Assembly (NCBI GenBank): GCA_937877455.1
Contig: CALFIU010000159.1
Coordinates: 1 to 12,406, forward strand
Length of the DNA stretch: 12,406 nucleotides
Source: an uncultured Bacteroidales bacterium
Lineage (GTDB): Bacteria; Bacteroidota; Bacteroidia; Bacteroidales; UBA3824
Direction of reading: 5' to 3'
Position 1 is the first letter of the stretch. Every line of letters begins with the position of its first letter. The notes beneath the pieces were generated by a model that saw nothing but the letters and a program-made list of their open reading frames with translations, had not been told where the DNA came from and ran no database searches. The translations under genes were made by a program, and so were the position numbers. This document shows, piece by piece, positions 6,965 to 12,406 of this stretch.

Positions 6965-8164
6965 ATGGACAGACCACAACGCAGAGTAGCCAGCCTTGAC
7001 GTCCACAAAGATACGGTTTTTCTCTGTATCATGGACAACAGCAAGGCAAAAATTTTTGAGAAAGTTTACAGCACATACACTCCGTCGCTTGCGGAGATGT
7101 GCAGGGACATGGTGTCATTCGGAGTCACGGAAGCCGCCATGGAGAGCACGGCGACATACTGGATTCCCGTATGGAACGTCCTGTGCGGCAGCATGGCGTT
7201 GAAACTTGCCAACCCATACTTCATCAAGCAGCTTCCAGGCCGCAAGAGCGACGTCAAAGACGCACAGTGGATAGCCGAGTGCCTGGTCAACGACACCATA
7301 CGCGGCAGTTTCGTGCCGAATACAGCCGTGCGGGACATGCGCAAGTACAACCGCCGCATCTTCGACCTTCAGGAATACCTCACGTACAACACTAACAAAC
7401 TTGACTCGCTCCTGCAGGGGTGCGGCTTCCGCCTGAGCAACCTCGTCTCGAAAATCAATTGCAAGAGTTACACCGAGTGCGTCAAAGCCATTTCCAGCGG
7501 CACGACCGACCCGAAGGAACTCGTCGAACTCGTGCACGGACGCACGAAGAACAAACATGGGCGGCAGGCGGTCTTGGACGCGCTGACGGCGGACTTCCAT
7601 GCCGCCGACATCGACCTCATAAGGCAGTATCTGGAGATGGTTGAAACCACCGAAAGGCATATCGAGGACTGCCAACAGCAACCCACGGCCTTGTGCAAGG
7701 AGCATTTCCCCAAACAATTCGAACGGCTTCAGACCATACCCGGTGTCAAGGAACGCGCGGCTTCGTCAATAATTGCGGAGACCGGGGCGGACATGGAGCC
7801 GTTCGAAAAGGCAACCGACATCGTCGGCTGGTGCGGACTCAAGCCAAGGAACGACGAGAGCAACCGGAAAATAAAGAGCAACAAAATCACGCACGGAAAC
7901 CGTTTCCTCAGGCAGATACTGATAGAGGTCTCGTGGATCGCCGCACGGACACGCAACTGTTTCTTCTCGAACTACAGTTTTGTCCAATGCACACAGCGGC
8001 ACAAAAGCAAGATGAAAGTCCAGGTGGCGATAGCCCGGAAAGTGCTTGTCGCCGTCTGGCACATGCTGCATGACGAAGTGGATTTCAAGGACATCTACCT
8101 CGAGCGGTTGAAGAAGCAGACCGGAGAAGAAAAAAAACGGGCGTCTGAATCGTCAATGGCCTGA
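6965..8164 (+). CDS. IS110-family transposase (DEDD recombinase)
   Basis: 399 residues. The N-terminal RuvC-like DEDD domain begins with ASLDVHKDT (Asp12), followed by MESTATYW (Glu60) and KSDVKDAQWIAE (Asp96, Asp99), the four metal-binding acids. A coiled helical middle follows. The C-terminal Tnp_20 part carries the helix-hairpin-helix LQTIPGVKERAASSIIAETG at 256-274 and GLKPRNDES...GNRFLRQILIE at 291-321, where Ser299 is the candidate serine that forms the DNA link in this family. All key residues are present, so it is probably active. The enzyme recombines DNA using a bridge RNA that pairs with donor and target. Its codons end in G or C far more often than those of neighbouring genes, which suggests it came from a different genomic background. 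A family promoter was not identified in the AT-rich leader. Confidence 0.95.
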   Translation: MDRPQRRVASLDVHKDTVFLCIMDNSKAKIFEKVYSTYTPSLAEMCRDMVSFGVTEAAMESTATYWIPVWNVLCGSMALKLANPYFIKQLPGRKSDVKDAQWIAECLVNDTIRGSFVPNTAVRDMRKYNRRIFDLQEYLTYNTNKLDSLLQGCGFRLSNLVSKINCKSYTECVKAISSGTTDPKELVELVHGRTKNKHGRQAVLDALTADFHAADIDLIRQYLEMVETTERHIEDCQQQPTALCKEHFPKQFERLQTIPGVKERAASSIIAETGADMEPFEKATDIVGWCGLKPRNDESNRKIKSNKITHGNRFLRQILIEVSWIAARTRNCFFSNYSFVQCTQRHKSKMKVQVAIARKVLVAVWHMLHDEVDFKDIYLERLKKQTGEEKKRASESSMA

Positions 8165-8184
8165 CGGCCATTCCCACGATATAC

Positions 8185-8335
8185 CCTCGCCGACAACATT
8201 AGTATCTTTGTGCTGCCTATGAGCGCGTAACGCAAAATAATTGCATCGGCAAGGGGATTGGACACCGGCATAGTCCCATGAGGCTGAAGAGGAAAGTAAA
8301 AATAATTTCTATTCTCAGGTGGCGGGAATCCAGCC
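8185..8335 (+). ncRNA. Candidate bridge RNA region of the IS110 element
   Basis: The 3' non-coding part folds on paper into two units. GCCGA (8189-8193) pairs with TCGGC (8246-8250) around an inner GCG/CGC hairpin. GGATT plus CACC (8255-8259, 8263-8266) pairs with GGTG plus AATCC (8318-8321, 8327-8331), and CTGA/TCAG continues inside after a 17-base one-sided loop. Stems with large internal loops are what bridge RNAs show for donor and target binding. In the IS1111 subgroup the RNA lies 3' of the transposase; in the IS110 subgroup it lies 5', so the 6760-6964 region is the alternative location. Not verified by folding. Confidence 0.4.
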
Positions 8336-8420
8336 ATCCAACCATTCGTATGCATTTACTTCATATCATACATCATACAAGTATCTGTAATACAAGTACT
8401 GGTAATTCTTTTTAGAGGAA

Positions 8421-8451
8421 AGATAATGAAAACTTTTTGAAAAAAAGTTTT
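8421..8451. repeat. 31-base promoter-like repeat, copy 1 (orphan)
   Basis: AGATAATGAAAACTTTTTG and the following AAAAAAAGTTTT match 10737-10767 at 30 of 31 positions. At the second site it is the promoter region of the AAA-ATPase gene on the - strand. Here no gene follows on the - strand before the IS110 element, and the -7 box is degenerate (TATCTTTC). Two 9-base direct repeats ATACAAGTA (8375-8383, 8390-8398) lie just to its left. I see no gene in 8361-8590. Confidence 0.6.
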
Positions 8452-8470
8452 TTGTTAGCGAAAAACGAAG

Positions 8471-8478
8471 TAATTTTG
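8471..8478 (+). promoter_or_regulatory. Candidate -7 box without a clear gene
   Basis: TAATTTTG followed by CACC fits the Bacteroidota -7 consensus on the + strand. It lies at nearly the same distance from the 31-base repeat as a similar box at 10789-10796, so the whole divergent promoter layout is repeated. No convincing coding region starts after it; the next recognisable item is the palindromic element at 8590. Confidence 0.35.
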
Positions 8479-8589
8479 CACCGTTGGATTTCTGACAAAT
8501 AACATATTGGAAATGCGTTTGCTTATCGTTTGTTTTTGGCTTTTTTGAAACTACCACTTTTGAAAATCCTTGACAAAGACACAACGGAA

Positions 8590-8795
8590 ACTTGCGGGTT
8601 GGGTTTATGCGACCCGCGCCTTTGTGGGGGGGGGTGTATTGTTATGCGCCCTTTTCACACATTGCGCGCGGCAAAGTATATACACCAAAAGGCGCGGGTA
8701 TCTCTGTTTGTTTTTCAAGGTTGGGCTGTGGTAGGCCTCAAAAGCGGAACATTCAGAGCAAAAATACCCCGCTTTCTTTTTTATGTCTAAATACA
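8590..8795. repeat. GC-rich palindromic intergenic element
   Basis: A GC-rich stretch within AT-rich flanks, built of nested inverted repeats: GCGGGT/ACCCGC (8594-8599 with 8612-8617), then a large hairpin GCGCCTTT/AAAGGCGC (8616-8623 with 8688-8695) enclosing GGTGTAT/ATACACC (8633-8639 with 8680-8686). A run of nine G (8626-8634) lies in the left arm. Open frames crossing it are long only by chance and change frame use freely. It looks like an interspersed repeat or miniature element of Bacteroidales, but no second copy is in the window to prove this. Its right end abuts the decapitated acetyltransferase at 8796. Confidence 0.5.
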
Positions 8796-8989
8796 CCCGC
8801 CACCATTGGCGACAACGTATACATCGGCCCGCAAGTGTGTATCGTTGAGAATGTTAAAATCCACGACAACGCAACGATTGGTGCGGGCGCAATCGTTACA
8901 AAGGACGTGCCAGCCAATGCCACTGTCGCAGGCGTGCCAGCCAAGGTCTTGAATTACAACAATCCCGGCAGGTATGTTAACAGACGGTA
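8796..8989 (+). pseudogene. C-terminal fragment of a hexapeptide-repeat O-acetyltransferase
   Basis: The frame reads ATIGDNVYIGPQVCIVENVK, then IHDNATIGAGAIVTKDVPAN, then ATVAGVPAKVLNYNNPGRYV. This is the last left-handed beta-helix coil set and C-terminal loop of a serine acetyltransferase-like (CysE-type or sugar O-acetyltransferase) enzyme: several [LIV]-G-x4 hexapeptides and the hallmark AGVPAKV. About 60 residues remain where a full enzyme needs 160-300. There is no start; a stop codon (TAA at 8788-8790, in another frame) and the palindromic element lie directly upstream. At the other end the frame runs without its own stop into the antisense 3' end of the AAA-ATPase gene. The original role was probably acetyl transfer from acetyl-CoA; this copy is inactive. 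Confidence 0.75.
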
Positions 8990-9225
8990 TCCTACACCTC
9001 TTCCATCCTCACCAAATCCCCGCCCTTGAAAATCATCACAATCTTGTGCAACGTCGAGTAGGAAATCATCTTGACGATTTTGGCATCGGCGGCGTAGAAG
9101 TCCAACTGATTTTTTGCGGCGTTGAAGGCATCGGTTTCGGCTTGCGGTTTGCTGTCGGTGGTGAGGTATTTGAACTCGGCAAGGTAACAATGCTGCACGA
9201 AGTCAAACCGCGTGTCAGGCAACAG
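8990..9225. repeat. Direct repeat, copy A: 3' end of AAA-ATPase gene
   Basis: This 236-base stretch is repeated at 12171-12406 with three substitutions, at a distance of 3181 bases. All three lie at third codon positions of the - strand genes and are synonymous. Left of the repeat the sequences differ completely; the right limit of homology is beyond the window. Confidence 0.95.
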
Positions 9226-10716
9226 AAAAATGTCGCCGTAGCCGTGGTTGAGTTCGATTTCGGGCTTCATCAGGTAGTACGGGTTCATGTCCAAATACGC
9301 CATGTAAAAGCCCTGAATCGTCCGCTCGCCCTCGATTGCATTGCGGTTGACAGACGCATTTTTGTACGCTTGGGCGATGTATGTGAACATCTCGGTGTAA
9401 TTGCCGTCAAGGGCTGCGTTGTCGAAAGTGGCTTGAAGTTCGCTGATGTTGACAGGCAAATATTTGTCGTATTCTTCCTGTAAGTACCTGTAATAGTGCG
9501 ACCTGACGTTGTTGTTGGGGATTGAAAGTTTCAGGCTCAGGCCCCTCGTCCCCGAAATCGTCAACATTCCATAATAATACAGCAAACTTACAAAATTCTC
9601 GGCCTTGACCACCGACGACGCGGGGAAATGCGTGTTGATTCGCTCATAAACGTAGCCTTGTTCAATGATTTTTTTGATAATCGAATCGCGGAAATGATTG
9701 TCCTTTTCCAAACGGATTAAGTGGTCGAGTTTGTTGTAGTCAATCATCGCGTTGGGCACAAACATTTCGTCGGGAAAACAGCCTTCTTCGATATAGACGG
9801 CGATGTACTTCAACGTCATCATTCCGTTGAACATTTTCGGCTCGCCCTTGGTCAAACTGCCAAGCGAAAAACAATAATTGTCGCACCACGGTTTCAAAAA
9901 CTCAACAATCCTGTCAACGTCGCCCTTTATCAAACCGTTTGAAACATAATAACTTATCATCTCGCGCACATCAGTTTCCGAAAAGCCGAACATTTGGTTG
10001 TACTGACTTTTGTTTGACGCATATTCGGCGATGTTGAAACCGCTTGTCAGGTCGTCGAGCGTTACGGGCGACACGCCGGTGATGAAAATCCTCTCAAAAT
10101 TCCCTTTGAATTTTTTGAACACATCGCGGTAAAATCCCTCGCCGTGAGTAATTGATTTATAGACGTTTTCACCCTTCAACGACCAAACGGTGTTGGTGAA
10201 ATTGTCGTACTCGTCGAGGATGAGGTAGAGGTGGTTGCCACAGGCTTTGGCGCGGACGACGATTTTGTTGATTTTTTCCGACACAACATCCTCATTTTTA
10301 ATATCGTCAGCAAAGCCCGGATAATACATATCCTCGTATTTGACGGCAAATTCGTCAAGGCGGTTGCCGCAATACTTATAAAACTTTTGTTCAAGGTGTT
10401 CCGACTCGCCCTGCACTTGCGAAAAATCAAGCGTCAGCACTTGGTAATAATTCCGCCATTTTGTCGGATGCTCGTGGACATAAAGCCCCGAGAAAAGTGT
10501 GTCGAAATTGTCCTTTTCCTTGATGTCGTAATAGTATTCCAACATACTGAGGAACAGGCTTTTACCGAACCGTCTCGGACGGACGATAAGCATATAACTA
10601 CTGTCACGCTCAATCGTGTCGATATACATGGTCTTATCGACGTAATAATACCCCTCGCGCCGTATCCGCCCAAAATCGTTGATGCCCTGCGGCAAAAGTT
10701 TTACTTCATTGCTCAT
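8992..10716 (-). CDS. AAA-ATPase-like/PD-(D/E)XK nuclease domain protein
   Basis: 574 residues from the ATG at 10714-10716 (MSNEVKLLPQGINDF). The longer frame would start 47 codons earlier, but that extension crosses the -7 box and a palindrome and is rejected. The N-terminal AAA-ATPase_like domain has the classic opening DFGRIRREGYYYVDKT, a Walker A-like RPRRFGKS (Gly51-Lys52-Ser53) and a Walker B LYLILDEYDNF (Asp168, Glu169). The C-terminal PDDEXK_9-type domain has GYGDIFL (Asp495) and AEFK (Glu514, Lys516), the expected nuclease-fold residues. This is the usual full-length architecture of a family strongly expanded in Bacteroidota; its function is not established. A second copy of its 3' end lies at the window edge. 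It is transcribed toward the acetyltransferase remnant. Confidence 0.92.
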   Translation of the reverse strand: MSNEVKLLPQGINDFGRIRREGYYYVDKTMYIDTIERDSSYMLIVRPRRFGKSLFLSMLEYYYDIKEKDNFDTLFSGLYVHEHPTKWRNYYQVLTLDFSQVQGESEHLEQKFYKYCGNRLDEFAVKYEDMYYPGFADDIKNEDVVSEKINKIVVRAKACGNHLYLILDEYDNFTNTVWSLKGENVYKSITHGEGFYRDVFKKFKGNFERIFITGVSPVTLDDLTSGFNIAEYASNKSQYNQMFGFSETDVREMISYYVSNGLIKGDVDRIVEFLKPWCDNYCFSLGSLTKGEPKMFNGMMTLKYIAVYIEEGCFPDEMFVPNAMIDYNKLDHLIRLEKDNHFRDSIIKKIIEQGYVYERINTHFPASSVVKAENFVSLLYYYGMLTISGTRGLSLKLSIPNNNVRSHYYRYLQEEYDKYLPVNISELQATFDNAALDGNYTEMFTYIAQAYKNASVNRNAIEGERTIQGFYMAYLDMNPYYLMKPEIELNHGYGDIFLLPDTRFDFVQHCYLAEFKYLTTDSKPQAETDAFNAAKNQLDFYAADAKIVKMISYSTLHKIVMIFKGGDLVRMEEV

Positions 10717-10733
10717 AGCGAAAATGTTTTCGG

Positions 10734-10741
10734 CAAAGATA
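10734..10741 (-). promoter_or_regulatory. -7 box of the AAA-ATPase gene
   Basis: On the - strand TATCTTTG is a perfect TAnnTTTG match, 17 bases upstream of the chosen ATG. The -33 region is A/T-rich without a clear TTTG. The box overlaps the left arm of the palindrome at 10737-10775. Confidence 0.55.
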
Positions 10742-10775
10742 ATGAAAAATTTTTGAAAAAAAGTTTTCATTATCT
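10737..10775. repeat. 12-base perfect inverted repeat in a divergent promoter region
   Basis: AGATAATGAAAA (10737-10748) and TTTTCATTATCT (10764-10775) are perfect complements around a 15-base centre. The left arm contains part of the AAA-ATPase -7 box, so a protein bound here could control transcription. The left arm and centre also form copy 2 of the 31-base repeat at 8421-8451. Confidence 0.6.
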
Positions 10776-10788
10776 TAAAAAAATGGCT

Positions 10789-10796
10789 TAACTTTG
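10789..10796 (+). promoter_or_regulatory. Candidate -7 box for the downstream RNA region
   Basis: TAACTTTG followed by CCAC fits TAnnTTTG on the + strand, divergent from the AAA-ATPase promoter. Transcription from it would enter the structured stretch at 10937-11074. The -33 element is not evident. Confidence 0.4.
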
Positions 10797-10936
10797 CCAC
10801 TACGGACATAAAACCGAAAATTTTATGACGGAATAAACATAAATTATTAACATACAAAGCATTGACTATTATTCACATTCAAAACAAAAGCGTCGCAAAC
10901 TCTTGATTTTGAATCAGTCGGAATAACAGCAATTCT

Positions 10937-11074
10937 GAGGGCGTCTTGGACATGCCCGTTGTACCGTATTTTTTTGTTAATGCTCGCACCGCCTAAGGTG
11001 TGGGCAATTCTAACGGTACAGCGGGGTTCATGCGACGCTCCTCGTGAATGTGATAGAAAGGCTCACGCCTTTTT
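10937..11074 (+). ncRNA. Candidate structured non-coding RNA (long bulged hairpin plus terminator)
   Basis: The stretch between the AAA-ATPase and acyltransferase genes folds on paper into one long hairpin. GAGGGCGTC (10937-10945) pairs with GACGCTCCTC (11034-11043, one bulge); CATG (10951-10954) pairs with CATG (11029-11032); then 13 unbroken pairs join CCCGTTGTACCGT (10955-10967) to ACGGTACAGCGGG (11013-11025). An apical stem GCTCGCACC/GGTGTGGGC (10982-10990, 10997-11005) has a 6-base loop. A small terminator follows (11056-11074), which favours the + strand. The RNA could start near 10803 if the -7 box at 10789 is used. No coding frame is convincing here. A long bulged hairpin recalls 6S RNA, but I cannot assign a family; a transcribed mobile repeat is the alternative. 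Confidence 0.5.
11056..11074 (+). terminator. Rho-independent terminator
   Basis: AAAGGC (11057-11062) pairs with GCCTTT (11067-11072) around a TCAC loop, followed by further T residues. It ends the candidate RNA before the acyltransferase gene. Confidence 0.55.
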
Positions 11075-11088
11075 GTTTGCCGGTAAGT

Positions 11089-11118
11089 GATTGATAGTGA
11101 TGCAAAAAACTATCAATC
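11089..11118. promoter_or_regulatory. Perfect inverted repeat directly before the acyltransferase start
   Basis: GATTGATAGT (11089-11098) and ACTATCAATC (11109-11118) are perfect 10-base complements with a 10-base loop. The right arm ends 3 bases before the ATG at 11122. As RNA it would fold over the ribosome-loading region; as DNA it could be an operator. Confidence 0.5.
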
Positions 11119-11121
11119 GAA

Positions 11122-12141
11122 ATGGCAGGAACACTTGATGGAAAAGAAAGACTTTATGGCATTGATTTGGCAAAAGGCTGTTTGATTATTTTGGTTTTTG
11201 TCGGACACATGATTCCGGGGGCAATCGGTGATGTATTTCCGCGATATGCCATTTATTCGTTTCATATGCCCTTGTTCATCGGCATATCTGGCTTTTTGCT
11301 CAAAATCGAAAAATTGGATATCAGTTTTTCCCATTTGTTGCCCAAATACTGGAATCGCCTCATTTTGCCATGGTCAATCGCAGTGTTGTTTTTCTTGTTA
11401 GACCATAACATATACAATGGGATTGGTATCAATGTCAAAAACGTTGTTTATGCTTTCGTCCACCCTTGGTATCATCTTTGGTACATTTTGGGGTTTGTTT
11501 CGTATTTGGTGATTTCATGCGTGTTATGGACTTTATTTAACAAACTAAAACACAGATGGTTGCTGATGTTGTTGGTTGCCTTCATCATAAGCATTATTTC
11601 AAAATGGTCGATTTTTGGCATTGTGTTTACCGATGGTTATTCAAAAACACTGCACGACCTTATACAGTTTGATTTCAGATTGTACAATTATGTCTTTTTT
11701 GCGATAGGTCTGTTTTTTAGATATTGTTACGAACATGGCAAGATGCTTTCGGCAAAGGCGGCTGATATTTTTAGAAGCATTCTGATTGTTTCGATGATGA
11801 TGGTTTGTTTCGAGTTTTTTAAACAAAACAGTAATGTTGGGCGCATATTGTTTTTTGTTATGTGCATTCCATTTTTGATTGTTGTCTTGTATGATTGTGT
11901 GAATAAATGTTTGCCACGAAGCAAAACTTTAGAATTTCTTGGAAAATATTCGTTGCCAATTTATTTGTATCACATTTTGTGCCTACAAATTGCTCATGTG
12001 TTTTTTGAAGGAGGTTCAACTGGTTATTATGTTGTGTCGTTGGCTGGATTTATCATGATGTGCGTGTTATTTTTTATTTTCAGGAACAATAAGATGTTCG
12101 GTAGATTATTGTTTGGAACAATGCGTAGAGGGCATAATTAA
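11122..12141 (+). CDS. Integral membrane acyltransferase, acyltransferase-3 family
   Basis: 339 residues. The N-terminus RLYGIDLAKGCLIILVFVGHM, with His29 in the first membrane helix, and the FHMPLFIGISGFL segment (47-59) are hallmarks of the acyltransferase-3 (OatA/NodX-type) family. About ten hydrophobic helices follow (for example 81-94, 118-138, 146-160, 187-200, 216-231, 241-258, 279-294, 302-320), and the segment LEFLGKYSLPIYLYH (270-284) is typical of the penultimate helix. Such enzymes sit in the inner membrane and transfer acetyl or other acyl groups to cell-surface sugars. The length is normal and no damage is visible. A perfect inverted repeat touches the start region. It converges with the second AAA-ATPase gene (31 bases apart). 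The substrate cannot be told; no polysaccharide genes are nearby, so context adds little. Confidence 0.9.
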   Translation: MAGTLDGKERLYGIDLAKGCLIILVFVGHMIPGAIGDVFPRYAIYSFHMPLFIGISGFLLKIEKLDISFSHLLPKYWNRLILPWSIAVLFFLLDHNIYNGIGINVKNVVYAFVHPWYHLWYILGFVSYLVISCVLWTLFNKLKHRWLLMLLVAFIISIISKWSIFGIVFTDGYSKTLHDLIQFDFRLYNYVFFAIGLFFRYCYEHGKMLSAKAADIFRSILIVSMMMVCFEFFKQNSNVGRILFFVMCIPFLIVVLYDCVNKCLPRSKTLEFLGKYSLPIYLYHILCLQIAHVFFEGGSTGYYVVSLAGFIMMCVLFFIFRNNKMFGRLLFGTMRRGHN

Positions 12142-12170
12142 TAGTGCAACCGCAAGAAATCGGGTAAATT

Positions 12171-12406
12171 TCCTACACCTCTTCCATCCTCACCAAGTCG
12201 CCGCCCTTGAATATCATCACAATCTTGTGCAACGTCGAGTAGGAAATCATCTTGACGATTTTGGCATCGGCGGCGTAGAAGTCCAACTGATTTTTTGCGG
12301 CGTTGAAGGCATCGGTTTCGGCTTGCGGTTTGCTGTCGGTGGTGAGGTATTTGAACTCGGCAAGGTAACAATGCTGCACGAAGTCAAACCGCGTGTCAGG
12401 CAACAG
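12171..12406. repeat. Direct repeat, copy B: 3' end of second AAA-ATPase gene
   Basis: Matches 8990-9225 with three substitutions, all synonymous in the - strand reading frame. The homology runs off the right edge of the window. Confidence 0.95.
12173..12406 (-). CDS. Second AAA-ATPase-like/PD-(D/E)XK protein, C-terminal part (partial)
   Basis: The last 77 codons of a gene entering from the right edge; the stop TAG lies at 12173-12175. The protein is identical to residues 498-574 of the AAA-ATPase protein at 8992-10716 and includes the AEFKYL nuclease-fold motif (Glu and Lys of the E-x-K pair). It is presumably a full-length paralogue, but its ATPase domain is outside the window. A spurious internal start would give 76 residues; the real gene surely continues. 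Identity at protein level with silent changes in DNA points to a recent duplication or gene conversion under selection. Confidence 0.9.
   Translation of the reverse strand: MLPDTRFDFVQHCYLAEFKYLTTDSKPQAETDAFNAAKNQLDFYAADAKIVKMISYSTLHKIVMIFKGGDLVRMEEV

Larger units (their letters stand above)
6760..8360 (+). mobile_element. IS110-family insertion sequence (ends approximate)
   Basis: The element consists of the DEDD transposase gene at 6965-8164 with about 200 non-coding bases on each side. IS110 elements lack long terminal inverted repeats and make no clear target duplication, so exact ends cannot be set by eye; the limits given are the farthest plausible ones. The left 6750-6964 stretch is AT-rich and holds no gene; an imperfect inverted repeat (AAATTTGCA with TGCAAAATTT) lies at about 6891-6929. 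The right 8165-8360 stretch is more GC-rich and structured. The element sits between the restriction-modification promoter and an orphan promoter copy at 8421-8451. Confidence 0.75.

Noticed and set aside
7115..7717. 200-codon open frame on the - strand inside the transposase gene
   Set aside because: Fully antisense to a gene with all family motifs; no recognisable domain. Its length follows from the GC-rich codon pattern of the IS.
8375..8398. Short direct repeats resembling a CRISPR or iteron start
   Set aside because: Only two 9-base units, without regular spacers; no CRISPR array or Cas gene in the window.
8592..9029. 145-codon + strand frame that looks like one protein
   Set aside because: It joins palindromic repeat DNA, an acetyltransferase fragment and the antisense end of the ATPase gene; only the middle part is real coding relic.
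10231..10791. 186-codon + strand frame antisense to the AAA-ATPase gene, and a similar 169-codon frame at 8974-9483
   Set aside because: Both are shadows of the - strand ATPase, which has Walker and nuclease motifs; the second is duplicated with the repeat only because the real gene is.
10717..10857. 47 extra N-terminal codons for the AAA-ATPase
   Set aside because: The extension crosses the -7 box and palindrome, and the protein family starts at the LPQGINDF region.
1..12406. tRNA or rRNA genes
   Set aside because: No cloverleaf or conserved T-loop pattern and no ribosomal RNA segment were recognised on either strand by eye; a tRNA scan was not possible.

Overview
The window looks like an accessory, defence-rich stretch of an AT-rich Bacteroidota chromosome, probably an uncultured Bacteroidales. 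The signs are TAnnTTTG -7 promoter boxes upstream of several genes, the absence of clear Shine-Dalgarno sites, and families typical of that group (two kinds of AAA-like ATPase and an IS110-type element). No taxonomic marker gene is present, so this is inference.

Left part (1-1580, + strand): the end of a small PH-like domain protein, a long perfect hairpin, and an AAA-like ATPase that stops early. Directly at its stop, in another frame, lies what looks like the C-terminal tail of the same family, so the nuclease-type domain between them appears to be deleted.

Centre-left (1581-6700, - strand): a compact four-gene operon driven from about 6690. In order it encodes an EcoRI-type adenine methyltransferase, a C5-cytosine methyltransferase, a LAGLIDADG-fold protein with substituted catalytic acids, and a 165-residue PD-(D/E)XK nuclease. 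Successive genes overlap by 11, 4 and 11 bases. I read this as a restriction-modification system whose endonuclease may be split between a DNA-recognising LAGLIDADG-like subunit and a small nuclease subunit. A 535-residue reverse transcriptase of the unknown-group/abortive-infection type follows on the same strand after a 65-base gap. This block is the best candidate for an undescribed system.

Middle (about 6750-8360): an IS110-family element whose transposase has the DEDD residues and the candidate serine. Its structured 3' non-coding part is a candidate bridge RNA. The coding sequence is richer in G and C than its neighbours.

Right part (8360-12406): repeat-rich DNA comes first, with an orphan promoter copy, a GC-rich palindromic element and a decapitated hexapeptide acetyltransferase. 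Next is an AAA-ATPase/PD-(D/E)XK gene on the - strand, then a candidate structured RNA with a terminator, then a membrane acyltransferase (+). The window ends with the 3' end of a second, almost identical AAA-ATPase gene. The two copies share at least 236 bp with three substitutions, all synonymous.
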